Below, piece after piece: positions 47,823 to 56,963 of a DNA stretch of 64,000 bases. The translations under genes were made by a program, and so were the position numbers. This DNA comes from Janthinobacterium psychrotolerans. Its GTDB lineage: Bacteria > Pseudomonadota > Gammaproteobacteria > Burkholderiales > Burkholderiaceae_D. Positions within the stretch are counted from its first letter, which is position 1. Each line of letters begins with the position of its first letter. The notes beneath the pieces are model-generated. The model was not told where the DNA came from and did no database searches. It was given only the letters and a program-made list of their open reading frames with translations. The stretch lies in NCBI RefSeq assembly GCF_001677885.1, contig NZ_LOCQ01000053.1, positions 1 to 64,000 on the forward strand, written 5' to 3'.

Positions 47823-48404
47823 TTAGAAGTTGTAGCGGGCGCCCAAGGCCAGACCGGTGGCCTTGTGGCCCTGCTCGGCGCTCTTGCCGAAGTGTTCCAC
47901 TTCCGCCGTCAGCGAGACTTTCTCGTTGACCGCATACTGGGCGCCCAGCGAGGCATAGACGCCGGTCTTGTTCTCGCCGCGGATGCCGGTCGACAGGCCC
48001 GAGCCGCTCAGGCTGTTGTCAACGCGGGCGACACCCAGCTTGCCGAACACGCCGACTTTGTCCGTCACGGGCATGGTGGCCTTGCCAGCCAGGTAATAGC
48101 CGTGCGAATCGCTTTTCACCTGGCCGCTGCCACCGGCGCCATTGACGTAGCTGTAGTCCTTGCTGCCGAAGTCGGCATAACCGCCTTCCACCGCCCAGGT
48201 CTGGTTCAGGTCGTAACCGGCAAAAAACTTGCCGCCGGCCTTGGCGCCGCTGTGGTTGTCGGCGCTGGTGGCGCCAGGCACCTTGAAGTCATACCGGTTG
48301 GCGGTGACACCGACGCCCACATACGGGCCTTCCGCATGGGCGGCGCTCATGGCGGACATGGCGGTGACAGAAGCGATCATTGCAAACAGGATCTTTTTCA
48401 TCAT
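47823..48404 (-). CDS. OmpA-like outer-membrane beta-barrel protein
   Basis: A 193-residue protein with a signal peptide (KKILFAMIASVTAMSAMSAAHA) and an eight-stranded beta-barrel pattern (VGVGVTANRYDFKV at the start and GLALGARYNF at the end, with the terminal aromatic typical of outer-membrane proteins). Loops are Gly/Ser-rich. It lacks the OmpA periplasmic peptidoglycan domain, so it is a short barrel-only form. Function in the membrane is unknown. About 200 bases upstream of it hold no gene. Confidence 0.82.
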   Translation of the reverse strand: MMKKILFAMIASVTAMSAMSAAHAEGPYVGVGVTANRYDFKVPGATSADNHSGAKAGGKFFAGYDLNQTWAVEGGYADFGSKDYSYVNGAGGSGQVKSDSHGYYLAGKATMPVTDKVGVFGKLGVARVDNSLSGSGLSTGIRGENKTGVYASLGAQYAVNEKVSLTAEVEHFGKSAEQGHKATGLALGARYNF

Positions 48405-48606
48405 GTTTCTCTCTTAAATAAGTTGAATTGCCTGGATTCGCAGTTCCAGCGAAATGCGATGTGGTCACGATATCACTGTGAAAAACACACGTCCGTCTCC
48501 ATTGCGTAAGAAATGTGACGAGATGTAAGCCAGGCAGTCAAACTGAAAATAAGGTAGAAATGAGCAAAGATAGACTAACTTAAGCGAAACTTAAGAGAAA
48601 TAACCT

Positions 48607-48969
48607 TTATGCATAGGCTTCGGCCATGGTCATGATGCGGGGGGCGATCACGATGCCATGCTGCGCGAACAGCTCGGTAATGGCGGCCAGGTTCTGCGTG
48701 CATTCCTCGCTTTTCCAGCCCTTGAAGATATCGGTGCCGTCTTTCTGGAAATGCAGGTCCAGCACCTTGCAGCCATCCTTGTGCAGATAGGCGGAACTGT
48801 AGGTATTCTCGAAACCGAGCGCCTTCAACTGGTCCAGCAAGGCTTGCGGCGCCTGCTCGGGGTTGGTAGCGAGAAATACGCCGAAAGTCTTGCCGGGTGG
48901 CTTGGCGGCGATATCGACGTCATAGACGCCCGGTGCCTTGCTGCTTGAAGTCGTCTTTAAAAATAACAT
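48607..48969 (-). CDS. Conserved hypothetical protein, 120 residues
   Basis: A small soluble protein (MLFLKTTSSSKAPGVYDVD at the start) of mixed alpha/beta character, with GFENTYSSAYLHKDGCKVLD and an EECTQNLAAITELFAQHGI helix. I do not recognise a family. GGGAG lies six bases before the ATG at 48969, a good ribosome site. It has no signal peptide or membrane segment; its two cysteines are isolated. Confidence 0.6.
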   Translation of the reverse strand: MLFLKTTSSSKAPGVYDVDIAAKPPGKTFGVFLATNPEQAPQALLDQLKALGFENTYSSAYLHKDGCKVLDLHFQKDGTDIFKGWKSEECTQNLAAITELFAQHGIVIAPRIMTMAEAYA

Positions 48970-49298
48970 GGAACACTCCCTGCGCGTGCTGTCTCGCGCC
49001 TGAGGCGGCGCCATGACTGGGGCGGTGCGCTTGATTCCCAGCATGAAATGTTATTTCCAATCGGCATCTTTGTCGACAACTCGGCATCTTTATTTGGCAA
49101 GTTGTGGTTATCTGGTCGCTGACCGCCTGCTGTTACGCGCCAGATCAGCTGTTAACATTGCACCAAGACAAGCGCTGCTGCATACTTTCGCCTTGCGCGC
49201 GACCGTCGCCGGCCACCACTTCGGCCTGCCGGAGCCGCCATTGCCGGTGACGGTCACAAGGAAACATGCCGCAACCGCATACAGACGGCCTGAGCCAG
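48970..49298. other. Intergenic region without a recognised gene; 20-bp-spaced direct repeat
   Basis: No coding frame is supported here; open frames on both strands lack ribosome sites and family character. TCGGCATCTTT occurs twice at 49061-49071 and 49081-49091, an exact 20-base period, in an AT-richer stretch upstream of the 120-residue gene. Confidence 0.35.
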
Positions 49299-50132
49299 CT
49301 ACGACTGCAGTGCGCGCTTGCGCGCCGCCAGCGCCAGCGTCGGCGCCACCAGCGCTTCGTACAAGGCGCCGGTAGCGCCATCCCAGTGCGCCACCGCCTG
49401 CCGCTGGCGCGCCACGGTGGCCATGTCGCCGCGCGCGATCGGACCACTTAACGCCGGCGCCGCACCCAGGCGCAGCACATTGGCCACCGTTTCCGTCACC
49501 AAGGGGCCGGCCAGCTCGCGCGCCACCGCTTCCGGTATGCCGGCCGCCTGGTAGGCGCGCAAGGATGCATCGAGCACGGTCACCAGGTAATTGCTGGCGA
49601 ACACGGCGGCGGCGTGATACAGGGTCTTGGCGGCCGGATCGATCGGCACCGGGCGCGCGCCGATAGCGATCAAGGCCGGCGTCAGAAACGCCATCGCCAG
49701 CGCGTCGCCTTCGACGCCGCAATACGTGCCGTCGAAACTGCCGGCCACCTGGCCGGGGTCGGCAAAGCTGCGGATCGGATGCACGCTGGCGACCGAGGCG
49801 CCAGCCTGGCTTGCCACCAGCAGCAGGTTCGACGCCAGCGCGCCGCTGCAGTGAAACACGATGGCGCCGCTTTGCCCCCCCTCGGCCACCAGCGCCGCGC
49901 AGGCCGGCACGATCTGGTCGTCCGAGACGGCCAGCATGGTGACGTCGGCGCGGCGCAAGGCGGCGTAGCTGTCGACGGGCGTGCCCGCGCCGATAAAGCC
50001 GACCGCCTCGCGCGCCGTACTTATCGAGCGCGTCAGCACGTCCTGCACCGCGATGCCTTCCACGCCGGCGAACAGGCGACCCAGCACCCGGCCCACATGG
50101 CCGGCGCCGATAATGTTCAAGGTGACATTCAT
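49299..50132 (-). CDS. Rossmann-fold DUF2520 protein
   Basis: A 277-residue protein with an N-terminal NAD(P)-binding fold (NVTLNIIGAGHVGRVLGRLF, GxGxxG) and a C-terminal all-helical domain of the DUF2520 type (TLYHAAAVFASNYLVTVLDA, as in ketopantoate or 6-phosphogluconate dehydrogenase-like folds). Its substrate is unknown. It is the last gene of a tightly packed minus-strand series; its start is six bases from the end of the DUF924 gene. Confidence 0.85.
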   Translation of the reverse strand: MNVTLNIIGAGHVGRVLGRLFAGVEGIAVQDVLTRSISTAREAVGFIGAGTPVDSYAALRRADVTMLAVSDDQIVPACAALVAEGGQSGAIVFHCSGALASNLLLVASQAGASVASVHPIRSFADPGQVAGSFDGTYCGVEGDALAMAFLTPALIAIGARPVPIDPAAKTLYHAAAVFASNYLVTVLDASLRAYQAAGIPEAVARELAGPLVTETVANVLRLGAAPALSGPIARGDMATVARQRQAVAHWDGATGALYEALVAPTLALAARKRALQS

Positions 50133-50138
50133 GATGGC

Positions 50139-50726
50139 TTAAAAGCTGGAGCCCGGCTGGAGCAGGAAAGCGGCCTCCTCGGGGGTGGAGTCGCGGCCCA
50201 GGATGGCGTTACGGTGGGGGAAGCGGCCGAAGCGGGCAATCACTTCCTGGTGGCGCTGGGCATAGTCGAGCATGCTCTCGAAGCCGTCGCGCGACTGCGT
50301 CAGCAGCTGGAACAGTTCCACCGCCCTCGCCTGCATGGCCAGGTCTTCGGCATGTTCGAACGGCATGTAGACGAAGGCGCGCAGGGTCGGCTCCAGTTCC
50401 TGGTCCTGGCCACTTTGCACCAGCGCGCTGGCCAGCGCCAAAGCCTGCGCATCGCCGGCAAACGCGCGCGGCGTGCCGCGATATACATTGCGCGTGAACT
50501 GGTCGAGCAGCAAGATCTGCGCCAGTGCGCCGCGCGGCGTGGCGGCGCAGTCGCGCAGGCCGCCATCGATGGCGGTGTCGATCAGTGCGCCGAAGCGCTC
50601 GCGGATCTGCGCGTCGAAGGCGTCATCCTTGCTGAACCATTCGGCGCGCGACTGGCCGTGGGCCGGGTTGTCGGGAGCGAGAAACCAGAAATCGAGTACA
50701 TCCTTTGCCTGAGCATCCATGATCAT
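50139..50726 (-). CDS. DUF924 family protein
   Basis: A 195-residue all-helical protein of DUF924. Characteristic parts are VLDFWFLAPDN near the N terminus, IGGPRG-like ATPRGALAQILLLDQFTRNVYRGTPRAF, and FVYMPFEHAEDL. The family resembles TPR-like bundles and has no assigned role. It sits 15 bases after the MgtC gene and six before the DUF2520 gene in the probable operon. AGGT-type ribosome site supports the start at 50726; a second ATG two codons later is possible. Confidence 0.85.
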   Translation of the reverse strand: MIMDAQAKDVLDFWFLAPDNPAHGQSRAEWFSKDDAFDAQIRERFGALIDTAIDGGLRDCAATPRGALAQILLLDQFTRNVYRGTPRAFAGDAQALALASALVQSGQDQELEPTLRAFVYMPFEHAEDLAMQARAVELFQLLTQSRDGFESMLDYAQRHQEVIARFGRFPHRNAILGRDSTPEEAAFLLQPGSSF

Positions 50727-50741
50727 GTGATTACCTATGTC

Positions 50742-51482
50742 TTAGTTGCGGGCATGCGACAGCTGGAAGCCGGCGATGCCGTCGAAAGCGGCCAGCTCGG
50801 CCGACATGGCGGACAGGCTGGCGCCCGTGTTCTTGCCGTGGGCGATGGCGACAAAGCGCCATTCCTGCATGCCGTCGGTGCTGCCGATGGTCAGCGAGCC
50901 GCCCGCGATGTCGTAGCCGCGCTTGGCGGCCATGCGCCGCAGCGCATCTTCGCGTGGCACGAAGTCGCGCTTGAAGCGCATGGTGATGGCCACGGCATGG
51001 CGCGAGGGCAGCCAGTTCTCCAATTTTGACAGAAAAATCATCGCCATCGCGCACAGGAAGGCCAGGCCCATGGCCGACAGGTAAAAACCGATGCCCACCA
51101 TGATGCCGATCACCGAAGAAGCCCAGATCGAGGCGGCCGTCGTCAGGCCGCTGATATTGAAGCCTTCGCGCATGATCACGCCGGCGCCCAAAAAACCCAC
51201 GCCGGTGACGATGCCCTGGATCACGCGCGTGGGGTCGCTGCCGACGATGCTGCCATGGCCGCCGTACCAGAATTCCGGATAGCCGCCCAGCACCGTCAGC
51301 GCGGCCGAGGCCATGCAGACCAGGCCGTAGGTGCGCATGCCGGCCGCGCGCCCGTGATACGAGCGCTCGTAGCCGACCAGCAGGCCCAGCGCCAGCGCGC
51401 CAAGCAGGTTCAGCAGGATCACGCCATTGGTCGCCAGCTCGGCCGGCGACCAGTAAGCGCGCAGGAAGTCGATGGTCGGCAT
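50742..51482 (-). CDS. MgtC/SapB family membrane protein
   Basis: A 246-residue membrane protein with four or five N-terminal helices (LLNLLGALALGLLVGYERS, then VGFLGAGVIMREGFNISGLT) and a C-terminal cytoplasmic ACT-like domain. The MgtC motif around GVGFLGAGVI is intact. MgtC proteins affect Mg2+ homeostasis, membrane ATPase activity and survival at low Mg2+; the precise role outside pathogens is open. It starts three bases after the small 82-residue ORF. Confidence 0.88.
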   Translation of the reverse strand: MPTIDFLRAYWSPAELATNGVILLNLLGALALGLLVGYERSYHGRAAGMRTYGLVCMASAALTVLGGYPEFWYGGHGSIVGSDPTRVIQGIVTGVGFLGAGVIMREGFNISGLTTAASIWASSVIGIMVGIGFYLSAMGLAFLCAMAMIFLSKLENWLPSRHAVAITMRFKRDFVPREDALRRMAAKRGYDIAGGSLTIGSTDGMQEWRFVAIAHGKNTGASLSAMSAELAAFDGIAGFQLSHARN

Positions 51483-51485
51483 CGC

Positions 51486-51734
51486 CTACGGCTTCTTGGT
51501 CAACTGCTTTTCAAACGCCACATCGAGCTTGCTGACCCGGCGCGCCTTTTGCGGCCCGAGGCCATTGACAAAGGCGACAAAGGCATCGAGTTCCAGCGGC
51601 GCGCACAAGGGCGGCAAACCCGGACCTTCGGTCAGGAAAAACAGTTCGTCGCCGGTGCGCGCCATGGTGTAGAGGCGGTTGCCGGTGCGTTCCTTGAGCC
51701 GCTCGATGGCGGAGGTGGCGCGTGTCGATCGCAT
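51486..51734 (-). CDS. 82-residue hypothetical protein between pepP and mgtC-like genes
   Basis: A basic protein of 82 residues (RSTRATSAIERLKERTGNRL at the start, then LELDAFVAFVNGLGPQKA). It probably forms a short beta-helix fold; I recognise no family. Its ATG overlaps the stop of the aminopeptidase gene (TGATG) and it ends three bases before the MgtC gene, so it is placed inside the operon by coupling. The overlap argues that it is translated. Confidence 0.6.
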   Translation of the reverse strand: MRSTRATSAIERLKERTGNRLYTMARTGDELFFLTEGPGLPPLCAPLELDAFVAFVNGLGPQKARRVSKLDVAFEKQLTKKP

Positions 51735-53563
51735 CAGATGGCTCCCGTGCGCTGTTCCAGCCACGCCAGCGCAGGCGCATCGGTGGCCAGGTGCGGCGCC
51801 AGGCGCGCACGCACGGTGGCGTGATAGGCGTTCAGCCAGGCCGCCTCGTCGTCGCGCAGCAGGCTGCGTTCGACGCAGCGCGTATCGATCGGGCACAGGG
51901 TCAGGGTCTCGAATGTCAAAAATTCGCCGAACTGCGAGGATGGCGCGGCCACGTTCAGCACCAGGTTTTCGATGCGGATGCCCCACTGCCCCGGGCGGTA
52001 AATGCCCGGCTCGACCGAGGTGATCATGCCGGCCTCCATCGCCGTCTGCGGCTCGGGCATGGCCGATTGCGAGATCGACTGCGGCCCTTCGTGAACATTC
52101 AGGAAAAAGCCCACGCCGTGGCCGGTGCCGTGGCCGAAATCGATGCCCTCGGCCCACAGCGGCGCGCGCGCGATGGCGTCCAGCATGGGCGACTTCACGC
52201 CGCGCGGGAACTGCGCGCGCGACAGCGCGATCATGCTGCGCAGCACCAGCGTGAAATCGCGCTTGTGCTGCGCCGTGATGGCGCCCACCGGCACCACGCG
52301 CGTGATATCGGTGGTGCCGCCCAGGTACTGGCCGCCAGAGTCGATCAGCAGCAGGCCATCGCCCTCGATGGTCGCTTCGCTGCCCGCCTGCGCGTGGTAA
52401 TGCATGATGGCGCCGTGGGCATTGAAGCCGGCGATGGTGCCGAAGCTGGGGCTGACAAAACCGGCGCGGCGCGCGCGGCAGGCGCTCAGGCGTTCATCGA
52501 CGCCGATCTCCGTCAATGGCGTGCGCTGCGGGTCGGCCAGGGTGGCGTCGAGCCAGCTGAAAAACTCGCACAGCGCCGCGCCATCCTGCTCCATCGCCGC
52601 GCGCACATGGGCCGCTTCGCTGTCGGTCTTGCGCGACTTGGCCAGGGTGGTGGGGTTGATCGCCTCGATCACGCGCACGCCATCGGCCACCGCCTGGCGC
52701 GTGCCGTAAGTGACGCGGCGCGGATCGAGCAGCAAGCTGGCGCCGGCCGGCAAGGCGGCCAGCGCGCTTGCGGCCAGCGCATACGGCGCCACGTCGACGC
52801 CCTGCTCTTCCAGGGCCGCGCGCAGGTCGGCGGGCAGCTTGCCGTCGGCGACAAACAGGGTGGCGCGCTGCGGCCCCACCAGCGCATGGGCCAGGAACAC
52901 GGGGTTGTAACTGACGTCGGCGCCGCGCAGGTTGAACAGCCAGGCGATATCGTCGAGCGTGGAAACCACATGGTGGCTCGCGCCATGCGCCGCCATGGAC
53001 GCGCGCAAGGCCGCCAGTTTTTCCACCCGCGGCAAGGCCGGATAGGGCGCGCCATGCTCGAAGATGGCCGCTGCCGGCATGCTTGGACGCTCGGCCCACA
53101 CGGCGTCCAGCAGATCGATATCGGTGCGCAGGGTCACGTCCGCCGCCAGCGCCTGCCGCAGCAGGCGCGCATTGGCCAGGCCCAGCACAGCGCCGTCGAC
53201 GGCCACCGTCTGGCCGGCCTGCATGGTGCTGCCCAGCCAGTCGATAAACAGCACGCTGGCGCCGGAGGGGATTTTTTTCAGAACGATGCCGCTGCCGGCC
53301 AGCTCTGTTTCCGCCTGTTCCCAGTAGCGGCCGTCGGTCCACAAGCCGGCAAAGTCCTGCATGACGACCAAAGTGCCAACCGAGCCCGTGAAACCGGACA
53401 GCCATTGACGGCCCTGCCAGTGGGCCGGCAGGTATTCGGACAGGTGCGGATCGGCCGAAGGCACGACCAGCGCATCGATCTGTTGCGCGCGCATGGCGGC
53501 GCGCAGCAGGGTCAAACGGGAGGCGGGGTTGCTGTGAGAGTGGCTGGCTGCGGGTGTCTGCAT
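51734..53563 (-). CDS. Aminopeptidase P family protein (Xaa-Pro aminopeptidase)
   Basis: A 609-residue M24 metallopeptidase of the long, three-domain type. Two creatinase-like N-terminal domains precede the pita-bread catalytic domain. The metal ligands are visible: Asp in LLIDSGGQYLGGTTDIT (two aspartates), His in GHGTGHGVGFFLNVHEG, Glu in TSVEPGIY and Glu in GIRIENLVLN. It removes N-terminal residues that precede proline. It is coupled to the 82-residue ORF by overlap and lies 63 bases after the glycosyltransferase gene. Confidence 0.93.
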   Translation of the reverse strand: MQTPAASHSHSNPASRLTLLRAAMRAQQIDALVVPSADPHLSEYLPAHWQGRQWLSGFTGSVGTLVVMQDFAGLWTDGRYWEQAETELAGSGIVLKKIPSGASVLFIDWLGSTMQAGQTVAVDGAVLGLANARLLRQALAADVTLRTDIDLLDAVWAERPSMPAAAIFEHGAPYPALPRVEKLAALRASMAAHGASHHVVSTLDDIAWLFNLRGADVSYNPVFLAHALVGPQRATLFVADGKLPADLRAALEEQGVDVAPYALAASALAALPAGASLLLDPRRVTYGTRQAVADGVRVIEAINPTTLAKSRKTDSEAAHVRAAMEQDGAALCEFFSWLDATLADPQRTPLTEIGVDERLSACRARRAGFVSPSFGTIAGFNAHGAIMHYHAQAGSEATIEGDGLLLIDSGGQYLGGTTDITRVVPVGAITAQHKRDFTLVLRSMIALSRAQFPRGVKSPMLDAIARAPLWAEGIDFGHGTGHGVGFFLNVHEGPQSISQSAMPEPQTAMEAGMITSVEPGIYRPGQWGIRIENLVLNVAAPSSQFGEFLTFETLTLCPIDTRCVERSLLRDDEAAWLNAYHATVRARLAPHLATDAPALAWLEQRTGAI

Positions 53564-53626
53564 GGCGGCGAAAAGGTGCTGTGCTGGGAAGCGTTCATGA
53601 TACTCCGATTGCCGGCGATGCTGTAC

Positions 53627-54877
53627 TCACACCGCCTGCCGCGCGATCAGGTCGGCAATCTGTTCGGCCGCAGGCACTTCAGCGGCCATGGCGGCCGCCA
53701 CCGTGGCGCAGGCCGCCGCGATGGCGGGGTCGCCCAGCAGGCGGCCCAGGGCGGCGCTCCAGGCGCGCAGCGGCGCCTTGGGCAACACAGTCAACGACAC
53801 GCCCAGGCGCCGCAGGCGCGCGGCGTTGTCGGGCTGGTCGAAGGCAAACGGCACCACCAGCTGCGGCTTGCCGGCCGCCAGCACGGTGGCGCTGGTGCCG
53901 ATGCCGCCGTGGTGCACGAACGCCGCCGTCTGCGGCGCCAGCAGGTCGAACGGCGCGTACGCCGCATGGTGCACGGTCGCTGGCAAGGTAGCCGGCAGTT
54001 GTTCGCGATATGGCGTGACCACCACCACGCGCAGATTCAACGCAGCGGCGGCTTCCAGCGCGCGGCCGATAAAGCCCGCGCCATGGGCCATGGCCGAACC
54101 GGGCGTGACCACGATGGGCGCGTCGCCCGCGTCGATAAAGCGCTGCAGGGCCGGATCAAGCTGGCCTGCGCTGGCCGGCATGCGCGGAAAACCGGTGCAC
54201 ACCGTATGCGGCGGCCAGTCGGCCTGCGGCGCGGCAAACCAGGCGGGAAAGGCGCACACCACCTGCTGCGGCGAATGCAGCCAGCGGCTCATCACGCGCC
54301 GCACAGGCGCCAGGCCCAGGCTGGCGCGCAGGCCGTTGATGGCGGGCCGCACGACAGGATCGAGCATCAGCCGCTCGACCAGATTCAATATCAGGCGCAC
54401 CACCGGGCGCGGCAAGGAGCGCGGCCAGTTCAGGCCGCGCCGCACGGACGTATCGCCGGCCGTCAGGAAGCACGATGGCGCCAGGTGCACGGTGGTCAAC
54501 GGCAGGCCGTGGGCTTCCTGCAGCAGGCGCCCCGTCAGGCCCAGCGTGCTGGCGACTATGATGGTGCGCTCGGTGCTTGCCTGCACCAGCGCCAGCTGCT
54601 GCGCATAGGCGGCGGGCAAATGGCGCGCCATATGCTTCCAGATGGTGGCAAAGCCCTTGACCGGATGCCACAGCTCGGGGTCCTGCACGCTGGCGTCGAG
54701 TTCCTGCTGGCTCAGGCCCGAGACAAAGCGCAGGCCGGCGCGCTCGGCCCGTTCCTGGAAATTGGCGGTGGCCACCAGCGTGACCGCATGGCCGCGCGCG
54801 CGCAGCGCCTGGCCGATGACGATGAATGGATAGACATCGCCGGCGCTGCCGGCCGCCAGGATCAGCATATGCGCCAT
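53627..54877 (-). CDS. GT1-type glycosyltransferase (UDP-glycosyl/sterol-type, MGT fold)
   Basis: A 416-residue GT-B glycosyltransferase. The N terminus has the DVYPF-type acceptor domain (LILAAGSAGDVYPFIVIGQALRARGH). The donor site has the signature HHGGIGTSATVLAAGKPQLV near residue 321, with PFAFDQPDNAARL close by, as in UGT/MurG-like families that use nucleotide sugars. The acceptor is unknown; relatives modify lipids, sterols or antibiotics. It begins one base after the DUF4132 stop, so coupling with that protein is likely. Confidence 0.85.
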   Translation of the reverse strand: MAHMLILAAGSAGDVYPFIVIGQALRARGHAVTLVATANFQERAERAGLRFVSGLSQQELDASVQDPELWHPVKGFATIWKHMARHLPAAYAQQLALVQASTERTIIVASTLGLTGRLLQEAHGLPLTTVHLAPSCFLTAGDTSVRRGLNWPRSLPRPVVRLILNLVERLMLDPVVRPAINGLRASLGLAPVRRVMSRWLHSPQQVVCAFPAWFAAPQADWPPHTVCTGFPRMPASAGQLDPALQRFIDAGDAPIVVTPGSAMAHGAGFIGRALEAAAALNLRVVVVTPYREQLPATLPATVHHAAYAPFDLLAPQTAAFVHHGGIGTSATVLAAGKPQLVVPFAFDQPDNAARLRRLGVSLTVLPKAPLRAWSAALGRLLGDPAIAAACATVAAAMAAEVPAAEQIADLIARQAV

Positions 54878-54878
54878 C

Positions 54879-56963
54879 TCAGCCCTTGAGCAGCTGGCCG
54901 GCCAGGCCGGCGATTTTTTCCAGCAGCGCCTCGTCGTGCGGCAGCCAGGGCACGGCGCCCAGTTTGCCGGCTTTGGCCGGCCCCGGCACGTCCACCGCCA
55001 CTGCGGCGCCGTCCAGGGTGACCCTGCCGGTGGCCAGGTGAATCGCGTGCCGGCCCACCATCAGATGACGCGCTTCGAGCGCCATGCGGCCCGCGCCGAT
55101 CTGCTGCGCAAACACCTGCGCCAGCACGGCGCGCCGCATGCCCACCATCGGCCCCGTTTCCAGGCTGGACAGGTAAGCCAGGCGCTGTTGGCGCTGCGCG
55201 CACGCTTCTTCCTCGACCAGCGCAAATGCGCTGGCGCTCACCAGCAAATCCACCGCGCGGCACGCTTCGGAATACGCCACCGGCGCCATCTGGCCCGGCG
55301 CCACCGGCTGCCAGCGGCTGGCGACCCGCTCCTGCGCCACCAGTGCGCCCGAGGTGCAAGCACCTTCGGCACCGGGGTAAATGCGTCCCTCGAGCAGCAA
55401 GGTCACGCGCCAGGCGCCGAACTGGCGTGACAGTCCCTCCTCGTCATCGAGGCGCCAGCCCTCGCGGCGCGCCAGGCCCAGCAAGGTGCGCACCGACAGC
55501 CAATGGCCGGCAAACGGTTCACTGCCATCGTCGGGCGGCAGATACACTTCGCGGTAGGTCTGGCGCACGGGTTGGCGCAGGCGCCGCCGCGTGACCAGCG
55601 CCTGCCAGGCTGCGCGCTCTTCAGCGCCGCCATGCAAGGGATGCCACAGGCCGATCCCGCCCTGTTCAGGCAAGGCCAGCGGCTGGCCCCGCGCATCGAT
55701 GGCGCCCTGCCCGTCGAGCATGAAGGCGACGCCATCGACACCATCGCTGCCGCGCCAGATCAAGGCGCGCGCCACCGCGTCGATATCGGCGTCGCCGAGC
55801 AGCGCGCGCCACTGCGCCAGCGGCAGCCAGACATCGCTGGCGTAGCCCGCTTCCAGGCGGCGCGCCAGCATGGCCTGGCGCCGCTTGCCCATCGGGCCCG
55901 GCATGCCGACCCGCCAGGCGATATCGGGCCGCTCGGCCAGCGCCCGTTCGGCCGGCTTCAGGTTGCGTTCCAGTTTTTTCCGGATACCCGCATGGCGCAC
56001 CTGTTCCAGCGCCGTGCGCAAGGCCAGCAGGCTTTCCGGCGTGGGGATGGTTTCCACCGCATGGCCCAGCGCCATCGCCAGCGACTGCGATGGCGCGCTG
56101 TTGGCCTTGCCGGGCGCCACGCACACCAACGGCAGCAAGGTGGCGATCACCGGGCCGAACCAGGCCTCGTCGCGGTAGGACGCCAGCCGCGCGGCGCGCG
56201 CCAGCACCGGCGAGTCATGCCTGGAAAACGCCGCGTCGGCCGCATACGGCACGCTGCCTTCATGGATCGCCGCGATATGGCGCGCCGCCGACTCCAGTAT
56301 GGTGCGCGCAAACTCGATATACGGCGCGTCATCGGCCAGCACTTCGGCCGGGTCAGGCTTGCCGATGCTGTCGCGGTTCCAGTGGCCGCTGTAGCGCGAG
56401 CCGGCCAGCGCCAGCAGGGAGGCCTGCGCCAGTTGCGGCAGCACCATCAGTTCCTGCAAGCTCAAGGGCATCGGCGATTGCGCATGGTCCTTCTCCATCT
56501 CCTGCGCGAATCGCGCCGGGGCGTCGCCGCCGGCCAGGCGCGCCAGCAGCCAGGCGGCAAAGTGCTGCTCGCGCCAGTGCTTCGACTCGCCCAGGATGCG
56601 CAGCGCCAGCGGCGCACTGCCTGCGGGCGGGGCGCCATGCAGGCAGGCCAGGCAGCCGACCGCATAGTCCCAGTCGCGCACATGGGCCGCGGCTAGCGCG
56701 TCGAGAAATACCTCGCCTTCCAGGGCCGGCGCCAGGTCCAGGCTGGCCACCTGTTCGAGCAGCGTCATCGCCAGCGCCCGGCGTTCGGGATCGCCATGGC
56801 CAAAGCCGGCGGCGCGGTGCAGCGCGCCCCAGACCACGCCCAGCTCCTGCGGCGTCCAGCCGGTGACATCGACGGGCGGCCCCGTAAAGCGCGCATGGTC
56901 GACCGGGGCGCCCTCAAGACGTGCGCGCAGCGCCGCGGCGCGGGTGGAGTCAAGTGGCATCAT
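54879..56963 (-). CDS. DUF4132 domain protein
   Basis: A 694-residue soluble protein. The N-terminal 350 residues are helical and repetitive (HEAT-like). The C-terminal third matches the DUF4132 family as in MolR: RQPVRQTYREVYLPPDDG, followed by AGHWLSVRTLLGL and LEARHLMVGRHAIHLATGRV. The role is unknown. The ATG at 56963 overlaps the end of the Crp gene by 14 bases; a glycosyltransferase gene follows at one base. The DUF4132 assignment is from remembered family pattern. Confidence 0.7.
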   Translation of the reverse strand: MMPLDSTRAAALRARLEGAPVDHARFTGPPVDVTGWTPQELGVVWGALHRAAGFGHGDPERRALAMTLLEQVASLDLAPALEGEVFLDALAAAHVRDWDYAVGCLACLHGAPPAGSAPLALRILGESKHWREQHFAAWLLARLAGGDAPARFAQEMEKDHAQSPMPLSLQELMVLPQLAQASLLALAGSRYSGHWNRDSIGKPDPAEVLADDAPYIEFARTILESAARHIAAIHEGSVPYAADAAFSRHDSPVLARAARLASYRDEAWFGPVIATLLPLVCVAPGKANSAPSQSLAMALGHAVETIPTPESLLALRTALEQVRHAGIRKKLERNLKPAERALAERPDIAWRVGMPGPMGKRRQAMLARRLEAGYASDVWLPLAQWRALLGDADIDAVARALIWRGSDGVDGVAFMLDGQGAIDARGQPLALPEQGGIGLWHPLHGGAEERAAWQALVTRRRLRQPVRQTYREVYLPPDDGSEPFAGHWLSVRTLLGLARREGWRLDDEEGLSRQFGAWRVTLLLEGRIYPGAEGACTSGALVAQERVASRWQPVAPGQMAPVAYSEACRAVDLLVSASAFALVEEEACAQRQQRLAYLSSLETGPMVGMRRAVLAQVFAQQIGAGRMALEARHLMVGRHAIHLATGRVTLDGAAVAVDVPGPAKAGKLGAVPWLPHDEALLEKIAGLAGQLLKG

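Noticed and set aside
49013-49375. Plus-strand 120-codon frame in the 329-base gap
   Set aside because: No ribosome site, overlaps the DUF2520 gene on the other strand, and the product is low-complexity at its end.
51722-54889. Plus-strand open frame of more than 1000 codons antisense to pepP and the glycosyltransferase
   Set aside because: It mirrors the real minus-strand genes, has no family motifs and a biased His/Arg/Gly composition caused by GC-rich third positions of the opposite strand.
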